The notes beneath the pieces were generated by a model. It saw only the letters and a program-made list of their open reading frames with translations, did no database searches and was not told the DNA's origin. Both the position numbers and the translations under genes were made by a program. Of a DNA stretch of 64,000 bases, positions 1 through 6,711 are shown piece after piece (the stretch's first letter is position 1; every line of letters starts with the position of its first letter). Origin of the DNA: G016234445 sp964438865. GTDB lineage: Bacteria > Chloroflexota > Dehalococcoidia > Tepidiformales > Tepidiformaceae. The stretch lies in the NCBI GenBank assembly GCA_964438865.1, contig CAYTMI010000016.1, forward strand, positions 1 through 64,000. Reading direction: 5' to 3'.

Positions 1-55
1 CAATTGTCCCCACGTTTACGTGCGGCTTCGTCCGTTCAAATTTCGCCTTCGCCAT
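1..55 (-). CDS. tuf: Elongation factor Tu, N-terminal fragment (runs off the left edge)
   Basis: Reading the minus strand from the ATG at 55-53 gives MAKAKFERTKPHVNVGTI, the highly conserved first residues of bacterial EF-Tu just before its GHVDHGKT P-loop. EF-Tu is the GTPase that delivers aminoacyl-tRNA to the ribosome. Only 18 codons are in the window. The three tRNA genes immediately upstream on the same strand reproduce the familiar tRNA-tufB operon arrangement, which supports the call strongly despite the short fragment. Confidence 0.95.
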   Translation of the reverse strand, partial: MAKAKFERTKPHVNVGTI

Positions 56-128
56 GGTGGTCCTCCGGGACTGGGTGTGCGGGGTTGTTCAGGGAAGGGG
101 GTATTGAGCCCTTCCCGGGGTCGGTGGC

Positions 129-204
129 TGGAGCCCTCATCCAGATTCGAACTGGAGACCTCGTTCTTACCAAGAACGCGCTCTGCCAACTGAGCTATGA
201 GGGC
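129..204 (-). tRNA. thrT: tRNA-Thr(GGU)
   Basis: The minus strand folds into a standard cloverleaf: acceptor GCCCTCA pairs with TGAGGGC, the anticodon loop is TTGGTAA on a CGTTC/GAACG stem (anticodon GGT), and the T arm is TCCAGTTCGAATCTGGA. The discriminator is T and the 3' CCA is encoded (129-131). It is the last tRNA before tuf, the position held by thrT in the E. coli tufB operon. Confidence 0.97.
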
Positions 205-212
205 GGGTGGTG

Positions 213-299
213 TGGTGGAGGGAGCAGGATTCGAACCTGCGAAGCGCGAAGCGCGGCAGATTTACAGTCTGCTGCCATTAACCACTCGGCCATCCCTCC
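213..299 (-). tRNA. tyrU: tRNA-Tyr(GUA)
   Basis: This is an 87-nt class II tRNA on the minus strand. Acceptor GGAGGGA pairs with TCCCTCC, the anticodon loop CTGTAAA sits on a GCAGA/TCTGC stem (anticodon GTA), there is a long variable arm, and the T arm contains GGTTCGAATCC. The discriminator is A and the CCA is encoded (213-215). Only 8 nt separate it from the following tRNA-Thr(GGU), so the transcript must be processed. Confidence 0.97.
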
Positions 300-337
300 A
301 CGGGCGCCGCCCGCCGAAGCGGATGACGTTCGTGCGT

Positions 338-413
338 TGGAGCCCGAGAGGGGACTCGAACCCCTAACCTGCCGATTACAAATCGGCTGCGCTGCCAGTT
401 GCGCCACCCGGGC
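338..413 (-). tRNA. thrU: tRNA-Thr(UGU)
   Basis: The minus strand gives acceptor GCCCGGG pairing with CTCGGGC (one G-U), anticodon loop TTTGTAA on a GCCGA/TCGGC stem (anticodon TGT), and T arm GGGGTTCGAGTCCCC. The CCA is encoded at 338-340. It is the first tRNA of the operon; the promoter-like element at 481-509 lies about 70 bp upstream. Confidence 0.97.
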
Positions 414-480
414 TCGGGTCGGAAAGTGCCCTTGAAGGAGTCCAACACAAAAACGATCCGCGGCAGCGGATCAAGAAGCA

Positions 481-509
481 AGTATGGAACGTTGGCGAGC
501 CTATGGCAA
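481..509 (-). promoter_or_regulatory. Predicted sigma70-type promoter of the tRNA-tuf operon
   Basis: On the minus strand TTGCCA (504-509; five of six matches to TTGACA) is followed by a 17-nt spacer and CATACT (481-486; four of six matches to TATAAT). Transcription would start near 474, about 60 nt before tRNA-Thr(UGU). It is the best -35/-10 pair upstream of the operon. The assignment is by eye. Confidence 0.6.
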
Positions 510-608
510 GGTTTGCCCACGTTTGAGGGCGCCAACCCTCGGCGGCAGCCGTTCGCAACCGCTGCCTTCCCTGCCCCATAATACAGCCTTACCCGGAGGA
601 GGGTTTCG

Positions 609-1127
609 ATGGCCGTGATCCTTGACCCAACCGACGAGCGTGTCCCCGTCCGCCGCAGCCTGGCGGCCCGCCCCGAAGCCGTGACTGGCACCGTGGCGCT
701 GCTCGACATTTCGAAGCCGCGCGGAAATGTCCTGATCGACCAGCTGGAGGCGCGGCTTCGCGACCGGCTCCCGGGCGTGACCTTCAAACGCTACGCGAAG
801 CCCACCTTCACAAAGCCGGCGCCAGACGACCTTCGCCGCCAGATCGCAGAGGAGTGTGGCTTCGTCATCGAAGCGCTCGCCGACTGAGGGTCCTGCACAA
901 CGTGCAGTGTGCACGACACGACAAGGTTCGAAATCCAGGGCAGGCCCGCCGTCTTCATCGCCTCCAGCACGTTCGTCGATGCGGCCGAGGTGCAGTCGAA
1001 GGCCTTGGGGTTGCCCGAAGTGCGACGCATCTTCGTCCCCCACCCCATCCAGGACGCGACCGACGACGAGATGCGGGCGAAAGCCGACGCCATCGTCGAT
1101 GCCGTCATTGATGCGCTGGTGGATTAG
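609..1127 (+). CDS. UGSC-family selenoprotein; in-frame UGA (885-887) read as selenocysteine
   Basis: The frame opens at ATG 609 behind an excellent ribosome site (GGAGGAGGG, 595-603). It meets TGA at 885-887 and continues in the same frame without another stop to 1127. Read through, the junction is ALAD-U-GSCTTCSVHD, the U-G-S-C signature that names the UGSC family of selenoproteins and Cys homologues. The product would be 172 residues with Sec at 93. Both halves look like one domain: an N-terminal beta/alpha part ending in CGFVIEALAD, and a C-terminal part with an FVPHPIQD segment and a helical end. A conventional gene finder would report two ORFs (609-887, and a GTG start at 909), the second without a ribosome site. 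A hairpin follows the UGA (see 901-915). The biochemical role of the family is unknown to me; a Sec-x-x-Cys redox function is inferred. The ABC pair follows after 16 nt. Confidence 0.85.
901..915 (+). promoter_or_regulatory. Candidate bacterial SECIS hairpin for the UGA at 885-887
   Basis: CGTGCA (901-906) pairs perfectly with TGCACG (910-915) around the loop GTG (907-909). The loop begins with G and lies 20 nt after the UGA. That fits what is known of bacterial SECIS elements: a stem close behind the UGA with a guanine at the start of the apical loop. An overlapping alternative, CTGCAC/GTGCAG (893-898/902-907, loop AAC), competes for the same bases. Both lie in coding sequence. Confidence 0.6.
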
Positions 1128-1143
1128 CGGGAGTAACACCGGG

Positions 1144-2079
1144 ATGGACGAACCTGCCATCCGCGTCCGCGGACTCCGGAAGAGCTATGGGCCGCTGCAG
1201 GCGGTCGATGGCGTTGACCTCGAAGTCCCCCGCGGCGAGGTCTTCGCGCTCCTGGGCCCAAACGGCGCCGGTAAGACCACCATGGTGGAGATCCTCGAGG
1301 GCTACCGCCGTCGGACCGCCGGTGACGTCTCCGTGCTCGGACGGGATCCGGCCACCGGAGACGGCGCCTGGCGAGCCCGGATCGGCATCGTCCTGCAATC
1401 CAGCGGGCTCTTCGACGGGCTGACCGTGGAGGAGGTGGTCGAGCACTTCGCGTCGTTCTACCCCTCGCCCCTCGCCGTGGACCGGGTGATCGAAATGGCC
1501 GGTCTCGCGGAAAAGCGCCGGGCGCGCTGCAAGAGCCTCTCGGGCGGCCAGAAGAGAAGGGTCGACCTCGCGCTTGGGCTCGTCGGCGACCCTGAACTGA
1601 TCTTCCTGGACGAGCCCACGACGGGATTCGATCCCGCAGCCCGCCGGCAGGCCTGGGAAGTGGTCCGGGAGTTCGCCCGCCTTGGGAAGACGGTGCTCCT
1701 CACGACCCACTACCTGGACGAGGCGGAGCATCTCGCGAACCGCGTCGGCGTGATCGTCGCCGGCAGGATCGTCGAGATCGGGACACCGCGTGAGATCGGC
1801 GGGCGCGCCGCCTCGGTGGCCACGGTGAGCTTCCGCGCGCTCGGGGCGCTGGCGGCCAAGGCGTTGCCGCCGCTGCCGGGCGACGTCGTGGACGGTGGGC
1901 CAGTGGTATCCATTGCCACCGCCCAACCGACCGCAACCGTGAACGCACTGGCAGCCTGGGCGGCATCCTCGGGGATCGAAGAACTGCCGGAACTGGCCGT
2001 GACGCGGCCCTCGCTGGAGGACATCTACCTGCGGATGATCGCCGAACACGCCGTCCCGCATGCGGAGGCCAGGGAATGA
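1144..2079 (+). CDS. ABC transporter ATP-binding protein (ABC-2 exporter family)
   Basis: This 311-residue cytoplasmic ATPase powers the permease encoded next. Walker A is GPNGAGKT near residue 40, the Q-loop lies in IGIVLQSSG, the signature is LSGGQKRR, Walker B is LIFLDEP and the switch is TTHYLDEAEHLANR. The last ~90 residues form the extension usual in CcmA/DrrA-type subunits of ABC-2 exporters. The ATG at 1144 was chosen because GGGAG lies 10 nt upstream and the conserved domain starts within ten residues; longer in-frame starts run back into the selenoprotein. It overlaps the permease by 4 nt (ATGA), which indicates translational coupling. The substrate (drug, lipid or glycan) cannot be read from the sequence. 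Confidence 0.93.
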   Translation: MDEPAIRVRGLRKSYGPLQAVDGVDLEVPRGEVFALLGPNGAGKTTMVEILEGYRRRTAGDVSVLGRDPATGDGAWRARIGIVLQSSGLFDGLTVEEVVEHFASFYPSPLAVDRVIEMAGLAEKRRARCKSLSGGQKRRVDLALGLVGDPELIFLDEPTTGFDPAARRQAWEVVREFARLGKTVLLTTHYLDEAEHLANRVGVIVAGRIVEIGTPREIGGRAASVATVSFRALGALAAKALPPLPGDVVDGGPVVSIATAQPTATVNALAAWAASSGIEELPELAVTRPSLEDIYLRMIAEHAVPHAEARE

Positions 2080-2927
2080 ACAGCAGTGCGGCCGCAGCAG
2101 TTGGCAGGGCGGGCGGCGCCACACGGACCGCCCGCCTCGGCTGGTACCGGACGATCATCGAGATCCGCCAGTTCACACGCACCCCCGAGCAGGTGTTCTT
2201 CACGTTCCTCCTGCCGGTGCTCTTCGTCGTAATCTTCTCGACCGTGTTTTCGGGCGAACTGGAAGGACCCCCGGGGACGGAACCCGTGCCGTTCCCGCAG
2301 TACTTCGTTGCCGGGATGATCGCCGCCGGCGTCATGAGTACCACCTTCACCAGCCTGGCGATGACCGTCGCCACCGAACAGCACGAAGGGCTGCTGAAAC
2401 GGCTGGCGGGGACGCCCCTGCCGCGCGCCTCCTACTTCCTCGGGAAGATCGGGCTGGCGACCATCACCTCTGTCGTGCAGGCGGCGATTATCCTCGCGAT
2501 CGGCACCGCCTTCTATGGGATGACCCTCCCCGCCGGGATGGCGAGCTGGCTCGTGTTCGCGTGGGTCTTCCTGCTGGGGATCGCGTCCTGTTCGCTCCTC
2601 GGTATCGCCTTCACGCGTCTCATCCCGAACGCGGCTTCGGCCTCCGCGATCGTGCAGCCGCCCTACCTCACGCTGCAGTTCATCTCCGGCGTGTTCTTCC
2701 AGTACGGCGAGGTGCCGCGGTGGCTGCAGATCGTCGCCTCCGTGTTCCCCCTCAAGTGGATGGTCCAGGGCTTCCGCTACGTGTTCCTCCCCGATTGGCT
2801 GGCGGTCGAAGACTACGGCGGGGCGTGGCACCTGGAACGGGTGGCACTTGTGCTCGTGGGCTGGACCGTGGCAGCCTTCGTCCTCGCGCTGCTGTTCTTC
2901 CGCTGGGACCGCCAGGGAGACAAGTAG
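2076..2927 (+). CDS. ABC-2 type transporter permease
   Basis: A 283-residue integral membrane protein and partner of the preceding ATPase. After a ~30-residue cytoplasmic N-terminus there is a first membrane segment (VFFTFLLPVLFVVIFSTVF), a loop, then a run of further hydrophobic segments and a final one (VLVGWTVAAFVLALLFF). The internal LYLTLQFISG-like stretch (PPYLTLQFISGVFF) followed by PRWLQIVASVFPLKW is typical of the ABC-2 membrane domain. One ATPase plus one permease would form a 2+2 exporter. Start ATG 2076 overlaps the upstream stop. Substrate unknown. Confidence 0.9.
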   Translation: MNSSAAAAVGRAGGATRTARLGWYRTIIEIRQFTRTPEQVFFTFLLPVLFVVIFSTVFSGELEGPPGTEPVPFPQYFVAGMIAAGVMSTTFTSLAMTVATEQHEGLLKRLAGTPLPRASYFLGKIGLATITSVVQAAIILAIGTAFYGMTLPAGMASWLVFAWVFLLGIASCSLLGIAFTRLIPNAASASAIVQPPYLTLQFISGVFFQYGEVPRWLQIVASVFPLKWMVQGFRYVFLPDWLAVEDYGGAWHLERVALVLVGWTVAAFVLALLFFRWDRQGDK

Positions 2928-2963
2928 CGGGCCACGGCAAGACATCGGACGGGGAGGTTCGAC

Positions 2964-3467
2964 ATGGCGAAGATCAACAAGCAACGCGTGACCGCGGACG
3001 TCGAGGGCGACTTCGTCGTCTTCCTCATCGGCATGAGGGTGAACCGCCCGTGGAAGATCCACCGCTGGTTGCCCGTCTTCATGGCGATGCCCCGGATGCT
3101 GCGAGAACTGGCGAAGAGCCCGGAGATGGGGCTGCTCGGCTACCGCCAGCACCTCGCCAACCCCTTCAACCCGATGGTGTTGCAGTACTGGCGCTCGTTC
3201 GAAGACCTCGAACGCTTCGCCCGCAGCAAGGACTCGACCCATTTCCCCGCCTGGGTGAAGTTCAACAAGAGCGTCGGCTCCAACGGGGACGTCGGTATCT
3301 GGCACGAAACCTACAGCATCGCCGCCGGCCAGTACGAATGCGTCTACAACAACATGCCCGACTTCGGGCTGGCGAAGGCGACGAGAATCGTGCCCGCCTC
3401 TGGTCGAAGGGAGACCGCAGCCGGCCGCCTCGGGTACCGCGAGAACGACACCTCACCGGTGGATTGA
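2964..3467 (+). CDS. DUF4188-family protein (monooxygenase-related ferredoxin-like fold)
   Basis: This 167-residue soluble protein begins MAKINKQRVTADVEGDFVVF and contains FLIGMRVNRPWKIHRW, LLGYRQHLANPFNPMVLQYW and YECVYNNMPDFGLAKAT. These are hallmarks of the DUF4188 family, which is distantly related to phenylacetaldoxime dehydratase and small monooxygenases. A good ribosome site (GGGGAGG) precedes ATG 2964. It follows the ABC permease by 36 nt on the same strand and may share its transcript. The activity of the family has not been established to my knowledge. Confidence 0.85.
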   Translation: MAKINKQRVTADVEGDFVVFLIGMRVNRPWKIHRWLPVFMAMPRMLRELAKSPEMGLLGYRQHLANPFNPMVLQYWRSFEDLERFARSKDSTHFPAWVKFNKSVGSNGDVGIWHETYSIAAGQYECVYNNMPDFGLAKATRIVPASGRRETAAGRLGYRENDTSPVD

Positions 3468-3548
3468 GGCGGGGTCACTCAGCCCGCACCGTCAGTAGCC
3501 CGAGTGCCAGCGAGGGCAGGGTTCGCCCCAAGGCGGTAGGCTTAGTCC

Positions 3549-4118
3549 ATGGATGAACGGATTTCGTGGTTCCCCGTAGCCGAACGGTCGGCTCTTTCGC
3601 CCGAGACGCAGGCCCTCTTCGACCAGGTTGAGGAGAAGCTCGGCTTCGTGCCCAACGTCTTCCGGGCCTTCGCCTGGCGCGAGCCCCGTTTCCGCAAGTG
3701 GCTGGCCCACTACGATGACCTGATGCAGCCATCGCCGGGGCTCGGCAAGGCCGAACGGGAGATGATCTCGGTCGTCGTCTCCATGCAGAACCAGTGCCTC
3801 TATTGCCTGACAGCGCACGGCTTCGCGGTACGGGCGCTGCTCAAGGACCCGGTGAAGGGCGACCGCGTGACCCTCGACTACCGTCGCGCGGGGCTGAACG
3901 AACGCCAGATGGCGATGCTCGACTTCGCCGTGAAGCTGACACTGGACCCGGTCACGGTGGAGGAGGCGGACGTCGACGAACTGCGGGCGCAGGGGTTCGA
4001 GGAGGAGGACATCTGGGACATCGCCGAGGTGACGGCGATGTTCAACTTCACGAACCGGCTGATGAGCGCCGCCGGCGTGCTGCCAAATCCCGAATACCAC
4101 GGTATGGCGCGGGGGTAG
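3549..4118 (+). CDS. Peroxidase-related enzyme, carboxymuconolactone decarboxylase/AhpD fold
   Basis: A 189-residue all-helical AhpD-like protein. The catalytic core is NQCLYCLTAH near residues 81-90: two cysteines in a CxxC arrangement and the following His that relays protons in AhpD alkylhydroperoxidases. The length and the tail (FNFTNRLMSAAGVLPNPEYH) match the uncharacterised peroxidase-related group TIGR01926. A reductive peroxidase or reductant role is likely but the electron donor is unknown. TAGGCT (3537-3542) lies 6 nt before ATG 3549 and no Shine-Dalgarno sequence is visible, so the mRNA is probably leaderless. Confidence 0.88.
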   Translation: MDERISWFPVAERSALSPETQALFDQVEEKLGFVPNVFRAFAWREPRFRKWLAHYDDLMQPSPGLGKAEREMISVVVSMQNQCLYCLTAHGFAVRALLKDPVKGDRVTLDYRRAGLNERQMAMLDFAVKLTLDPVTVEEADVDELRAQGFEEEDIWDIAEVTAMFNFTNRLMSAAGVLPNPEYHGMARG

Positions 4119-4167
4119 GGAGCCGGTCGCTCTTCCCTTTGCCCCGTTCGCTCTCTACCCTGCGGGG

Positions 4168-4956
4168 ATGATGGAACTGACTGGCAAGAAGGCGCTCATC
4201 TTTGGCGTGGCCAACGACCACTCGATCGCGTGGGGGATCGCGAAGGCATTCCACGCCGCCGGGGCCGAGATCGGCTTTTCATACGCGGTGCCGTCGCTCG
4301 AAAAGCGGGTGCGGCCGCTGGCCGAGAGCCTCGGCTCCGATTTCATCGAGGAGTGCGACGTCACCAGCGACGCGGCCATCGAGGCGGTCTTCGCGAAGGC
4401 GAAGGAACGCTTCGGCACGGTCGACATCCTCGTCCACGCGATCGCTTTCGCCAACCGGGAGGACCTGGCCGGCCGGTTCGTGGACACCAGCCGCGATGGC
4501 TTCCTGCTCGCCCACAACGTCTCGGTCTATTCGCTGCTGGCGCTTTCCCGGGCGGTGATGCCGCTGATGCCGGAAGGCGGCGGAAGCATCCTCACGCTGA
4601 CGTACTACGGCGCTGAGAAAGTGGTGCCCAAGTACAACGTGATGGGCGTCGCCAAGGCAGCGCTCGAAGCCACCGTCCGCTACCTGGCGAACGACCTTGG
4701 GCCCCAGGGCATCCGCGTCAACGCAATCAGCGCCGGGCCCATCCGCACCCTGGCCGCGGCCGGGATCAGCGGCTTCCGCGACTACCAGCGCAGTTTCGCC
4801 GGCGTCGCCCCCCTCCGGCGCAACGTCACGATCGACGACGTGGGCGCCTCGGCCACCTTCCTCAGCAGCGATGGAGCGCGGGGGATCACTGGCGAGGTCC
4901 TCTACGTCGACAGCGGCTACAACATCATGGGCATGCTGACCTCTGAAGAGGACTGA
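4168..4956 (+). CDS. fabI: Enoyl-[acyl-carrier-protein] reductase (NADH)
   Basis: FabI catalyses the last step of each fatty acid elongation round, reducing trans-2-enoyl-ACP. This 262-residue SDR protein has the divergent FabI nucleotide motif (GVANDHSIAWGIA near residues 13-25), HAIAFANRED, and the catalytic Tyr-x6-Lys as YNVMGVAK (around residue 158). ISAGPIRTLAAAGI follows, as in FabI proteins generally. TACCCT (4156-4161) lies 6 nt before the first ATG, suggesting a leaderless start there. The GNAT gene begins 7 nt after its stop, so the two are probably co-transcribed. Confidence 0.95.
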   Translation: MMELTGKKALIFGVANDHSIAWGIAKAFHAAGAEIGFSYAVPSLEKRVRPLAESLGSDFIEECDVTSDAAIEAVFAKAKERFGTVDILVHAIAFANREDLAGRFVDTSRDGFLLAHNVSVYSLLALSRAVMPLMPEGGGSILTLTYYGAEKVVPKYNVMGVAKAALEATVRYLANDLGPQGIRVNAISAGPIRTLAAAGISGFRDYQRSFAGVAPLRRNVTIDDVGASATFLSSDGARGITGEVLYVDSGYNIMGMLTSEED

Positions 4957-4963
4957 GCCGCCG

Positions 4964-5464
4964 GTGAGTGCGATCCGCATCGTCCCATACGACCGGGAGC
5001 GGCATGGCGACGGCCCCTGGCGGGTGGTGAGGGCGGTCTTCGACGAATATGGATTCCCCTTCGCCGAAAGCGATTACGATGCGGACGTGCTGGACCCGGC
5101 GGCGCACTACGACGGCCGTTCGGGCTGGTTCGCGGTCGCCGAAACCGAAGATGGCACGGTGGTTGGCTGCGTGGGCGTGACCCACGAGGGCGGCGGGCTG
5201 TTCGAACTCCACCGGCTCTACGTGCTGGCTGAGGGTCGTCGCGGCGGGACCGGGAGTGCGCTGGTGCGGTGGGTGCTGGAAACGGCCCGTTCGCACGCGG
5301 CCCGGAGGATGGTGCTCTTCAGCGACATCCACTTCGAGGACGCCCACCGGCTGTACGAACGCTTCGGCTTCCGGCGCTACCGGTTCCGGTACGCACCGGA
5401 CCCGTGGGAAAGCCGCGAATGGGGCTTCGAACTCGACATGGCCGGCCCGAAAGGGGAGAACTGA
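4964..5464 (+). CDS. GNAT-family N-acetyltransferase
   Basis: This 166-residue protein has the GNAT fold. Beta-4 is FELHRLYVLAEGRRGGTGSAL, where RRGGTGS is the pyrophosphate-binding Q/R-x-x-G-x-G/A loop of acetyl-CoA transferases (residues ~90-96). A further strand VLFSDIHFEDAHRLYERFGF carries the usual alpha-4/beta-6 elements. The substrate is not evident. GTG 4964 is used, 7 nt after fabI. Its TGA overlaps the ATG of the next small gene by one base, so fabI, this gene and the small zinc protein look like one operon ending at the 5707 terminator. Confidence 0.88.
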   Translation: MSAIRIVPYDRERHGDGPWRVVRAVFDEYGFPFAESDYDADVLDPAAHYDGRSGWFAVAETEDGTVVGCVGVTHEGGGLFELHRLYVLAEGRRGGTGSALVRWVLETARSHAARRMVLFSDIHFEDAHRLYERFGFRRYRFRYAPDPWESREWGFELDMAGPKGEN

Positions 5465-5652
5465 TGCCGCGACCGCGATGCCTGTGGTGCATGGACCCGC
5501 CCTTTGAAGATGTGGCGGTGCTGAAATGGCGGGGCGAAGAGCGCGAGCGGCTGACCGTGCCGCTCTGTCGCAAACACCTCGGCCGGCTGAAGGAAGCCGG
5601 GACGAAGGGCAAGGAAACGAAGGGCTGGTTCTACAAAGTGGGGTGGTGGTAG
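5464..5652 (+). CDS. Small zinc-binding-type protein (62 aa), function unknown
   Basis: ATG 5464 overlaps the stop of the acetyltransferase gene. The product has CLWC near its N-terminus and LCRKH at about residues 35-39, a possible four-ligand (CxxC plus CxxxH) zinc site, followed by a basic tail ending KGWFYKVGWW. It is too short for a confident family assignment. Tight coupling and the terminator right behind support a real gene. Confidence 0.65.
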   Translation: MPRPRCLWCMDPPFEDVAVLKWRGEERERLTVPLCRKHLGRLKEAGTKGKETKGWFYKVGWW

Positions 5653-5706
5653 GGCGTCGGCGTCTAGCGGGAAGAAGTTGGCCGCCCGGGGCCAGGAGAC
5701 GAGAGC

Positions 5707-5737
5707 AGGGGCAAGGTGTCCGCCTTGCCCCTTTTGT
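5707..5737 (+). terminator. Rho-independent terminator
   Basis: AGGGGCAAGG (5707-5716) pairs with CCTTGCCCCT (5723-5732), a perfect 10-bp stem with a 6-nt loop, running into TTTT (5732-5735). It ends the plus-strand fabI-GNAT-small protein transcript. The minus-strand reading has no U tract. Confidence 0.85.
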
Positions 5738-5768
5738 CGATCCGAAACCTGTTCGCGTTGCTTGGTCG

Positions 5769-6545
5769 CTAGTGAGGACTGACCCAGAAGACGTGCGTGA
5801 CGAGGCGGAAGCCGCCGGAGAACTCGCGCTCAAAGGTCTGGCTGCGCCCTGCGGCGGCGCTGCTCACGAGCTTGCCCCACGAGTTGGCCGCCGTGAAGTC
5901 GCCGTTCTTCATGGAGGCGGGCATGCTGCCCACGGTGGTCGTGCTGTCGAGATGCACGTAGATCGTTTCCAGCTGGTCGTAGTCGTGCTGGTTCGGGTGC
6001 TGGTTGCTGCTCGGGCTGTTCGTGTAGTCCATGCAGGTGCCGAGGTTCGGGTCGCTGAAGGCTTCGTCCTGGTGGCCAAGTCCGAACGTGTGGCCCACTT
6101 CCTGGCACATCACCAGGTTCCGCCACGCCAGGGTGTTGTACGGGCTCGCGTTGAAGTAGGTGTCGTTCAGCTTGACCGTGCCCTGGAGGATGTGGTTCCC
6201 GCTGATCCAGATCTGGGCCACGCCAAGCCAGCCGTTGCGGCCGTAGGTGGTGTTGCAGACTTCGACCCGGCCGCTGGTTGCATTGCAGCGCTTCGGCGAC
6301 CCCGCCCCGCCAGCGACGATGGTGGAGTTCAGAACAGACGAGGCGGTCCAGTCGGCCGAGGTGGTGGCGAGGTACGAGTCCCACGTGCTGGAGACGTTGT
6401 CGCCGAGCTTCAGGGTGAAGGGGTTGCTGGTCCGTCCCCAGTGATAGTTGGCCCACGAGTGGGAGGCGTTGGCCGCGAACGGCATGGCCGCAAAGACGGC
6501 AAGGGCCGCAAGCGCGGCGGACAGGCCGAGAAATCTACGATGCAT
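5769..6545 (-). CDS. Secreted metzincin-like protein with altered zinc motif (QEVGHTFGLGH)
   Basis: A 258-residue exported protein with an N-terminal signal peptide (MHRRFLGLSAALAALAVFAA, cleavage near ANA-SHS). The centre holds MCQEVGHTFGLGHQDE at about residues 146-161. This is the metzincin motif HExxHxxGxxH with the first histidine replaced by glutamine (Q148), while the glutamate, H152, the glycine and H158 remain. A CMDYT segment follows where metzincins carry the Met-turn. Four further cysteines could form disulfides. Either the protein binds zinc in a modified way or it is catalytically altered. ATG 6545 was preferred to an in-frame GTG 12 nt upstream because GGTGGAG lies 6 nt before it. 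It is a lone gene, convergent with the preceding operon. Confidence 0.75.
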   Translation of the reverse strand: MHRRFLGLSAALAALAVFAAMPFAANASHSWANYHWGRTSNPFTLKLGDNVSSTWDSYLATTSADWTASSVLNSTIVAGGAGSPKRCNATSGRVEVCNTTYGRNGWLGVAQIWISGNHILQGTVKLNDTYFNASPYNTLAWRNLVMCQEVGHTFGLGHQDEAFSDPNLGTCMDYTNSPSSNQHPNQHDYDQLETIYVHLDSTTTVGSMPASMKNGDFTAANSWGKLVSSAAAGRSQTFEREFSGGFRLVTHVFWVSPH

Positions 6546-6655
6546 GGTAGGCTCCACCGGAAATTCACCATATCGTCATCCCCGGCGGGTGCCACGTCAA
6601 TAGGCGAAATCGTAGGAAAGCGGGGTGAGCGGCTCGCGGCCGGTGAACACGAACA

Positions 6656-6683
6656 AGGCCGTACCCGGCAGCGGGCACGGCCT
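6656..6683 (-). terminator. Hairpin, possible terminator of the gene ending at 6712
   Basis: AGGCCGT (6656-6662) pairs with ACGGCCT (6677-6683), and inner CCCG/CGGG pairs extend the stem past one mismatch. The minus-strand 3' flank is only moderately T-rich, so termination efficiency is uncertain. Confidence 0.4.
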
Positions 6684-6711
6684 CTCGATCTCGACGCCGG
6701 TTGGCGCCAGT

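Noticed and set aside
609..887. A complete 92-residue protein ending at TGA 885, with a second independent gene from GTG 909 to 1127
   Set aside because: The two stretches are in the same frame, the second lacks a ribosome site, and the joining residues form the UGSC signature. Read-through of UGA explains both better than two genes or a pseudogene.
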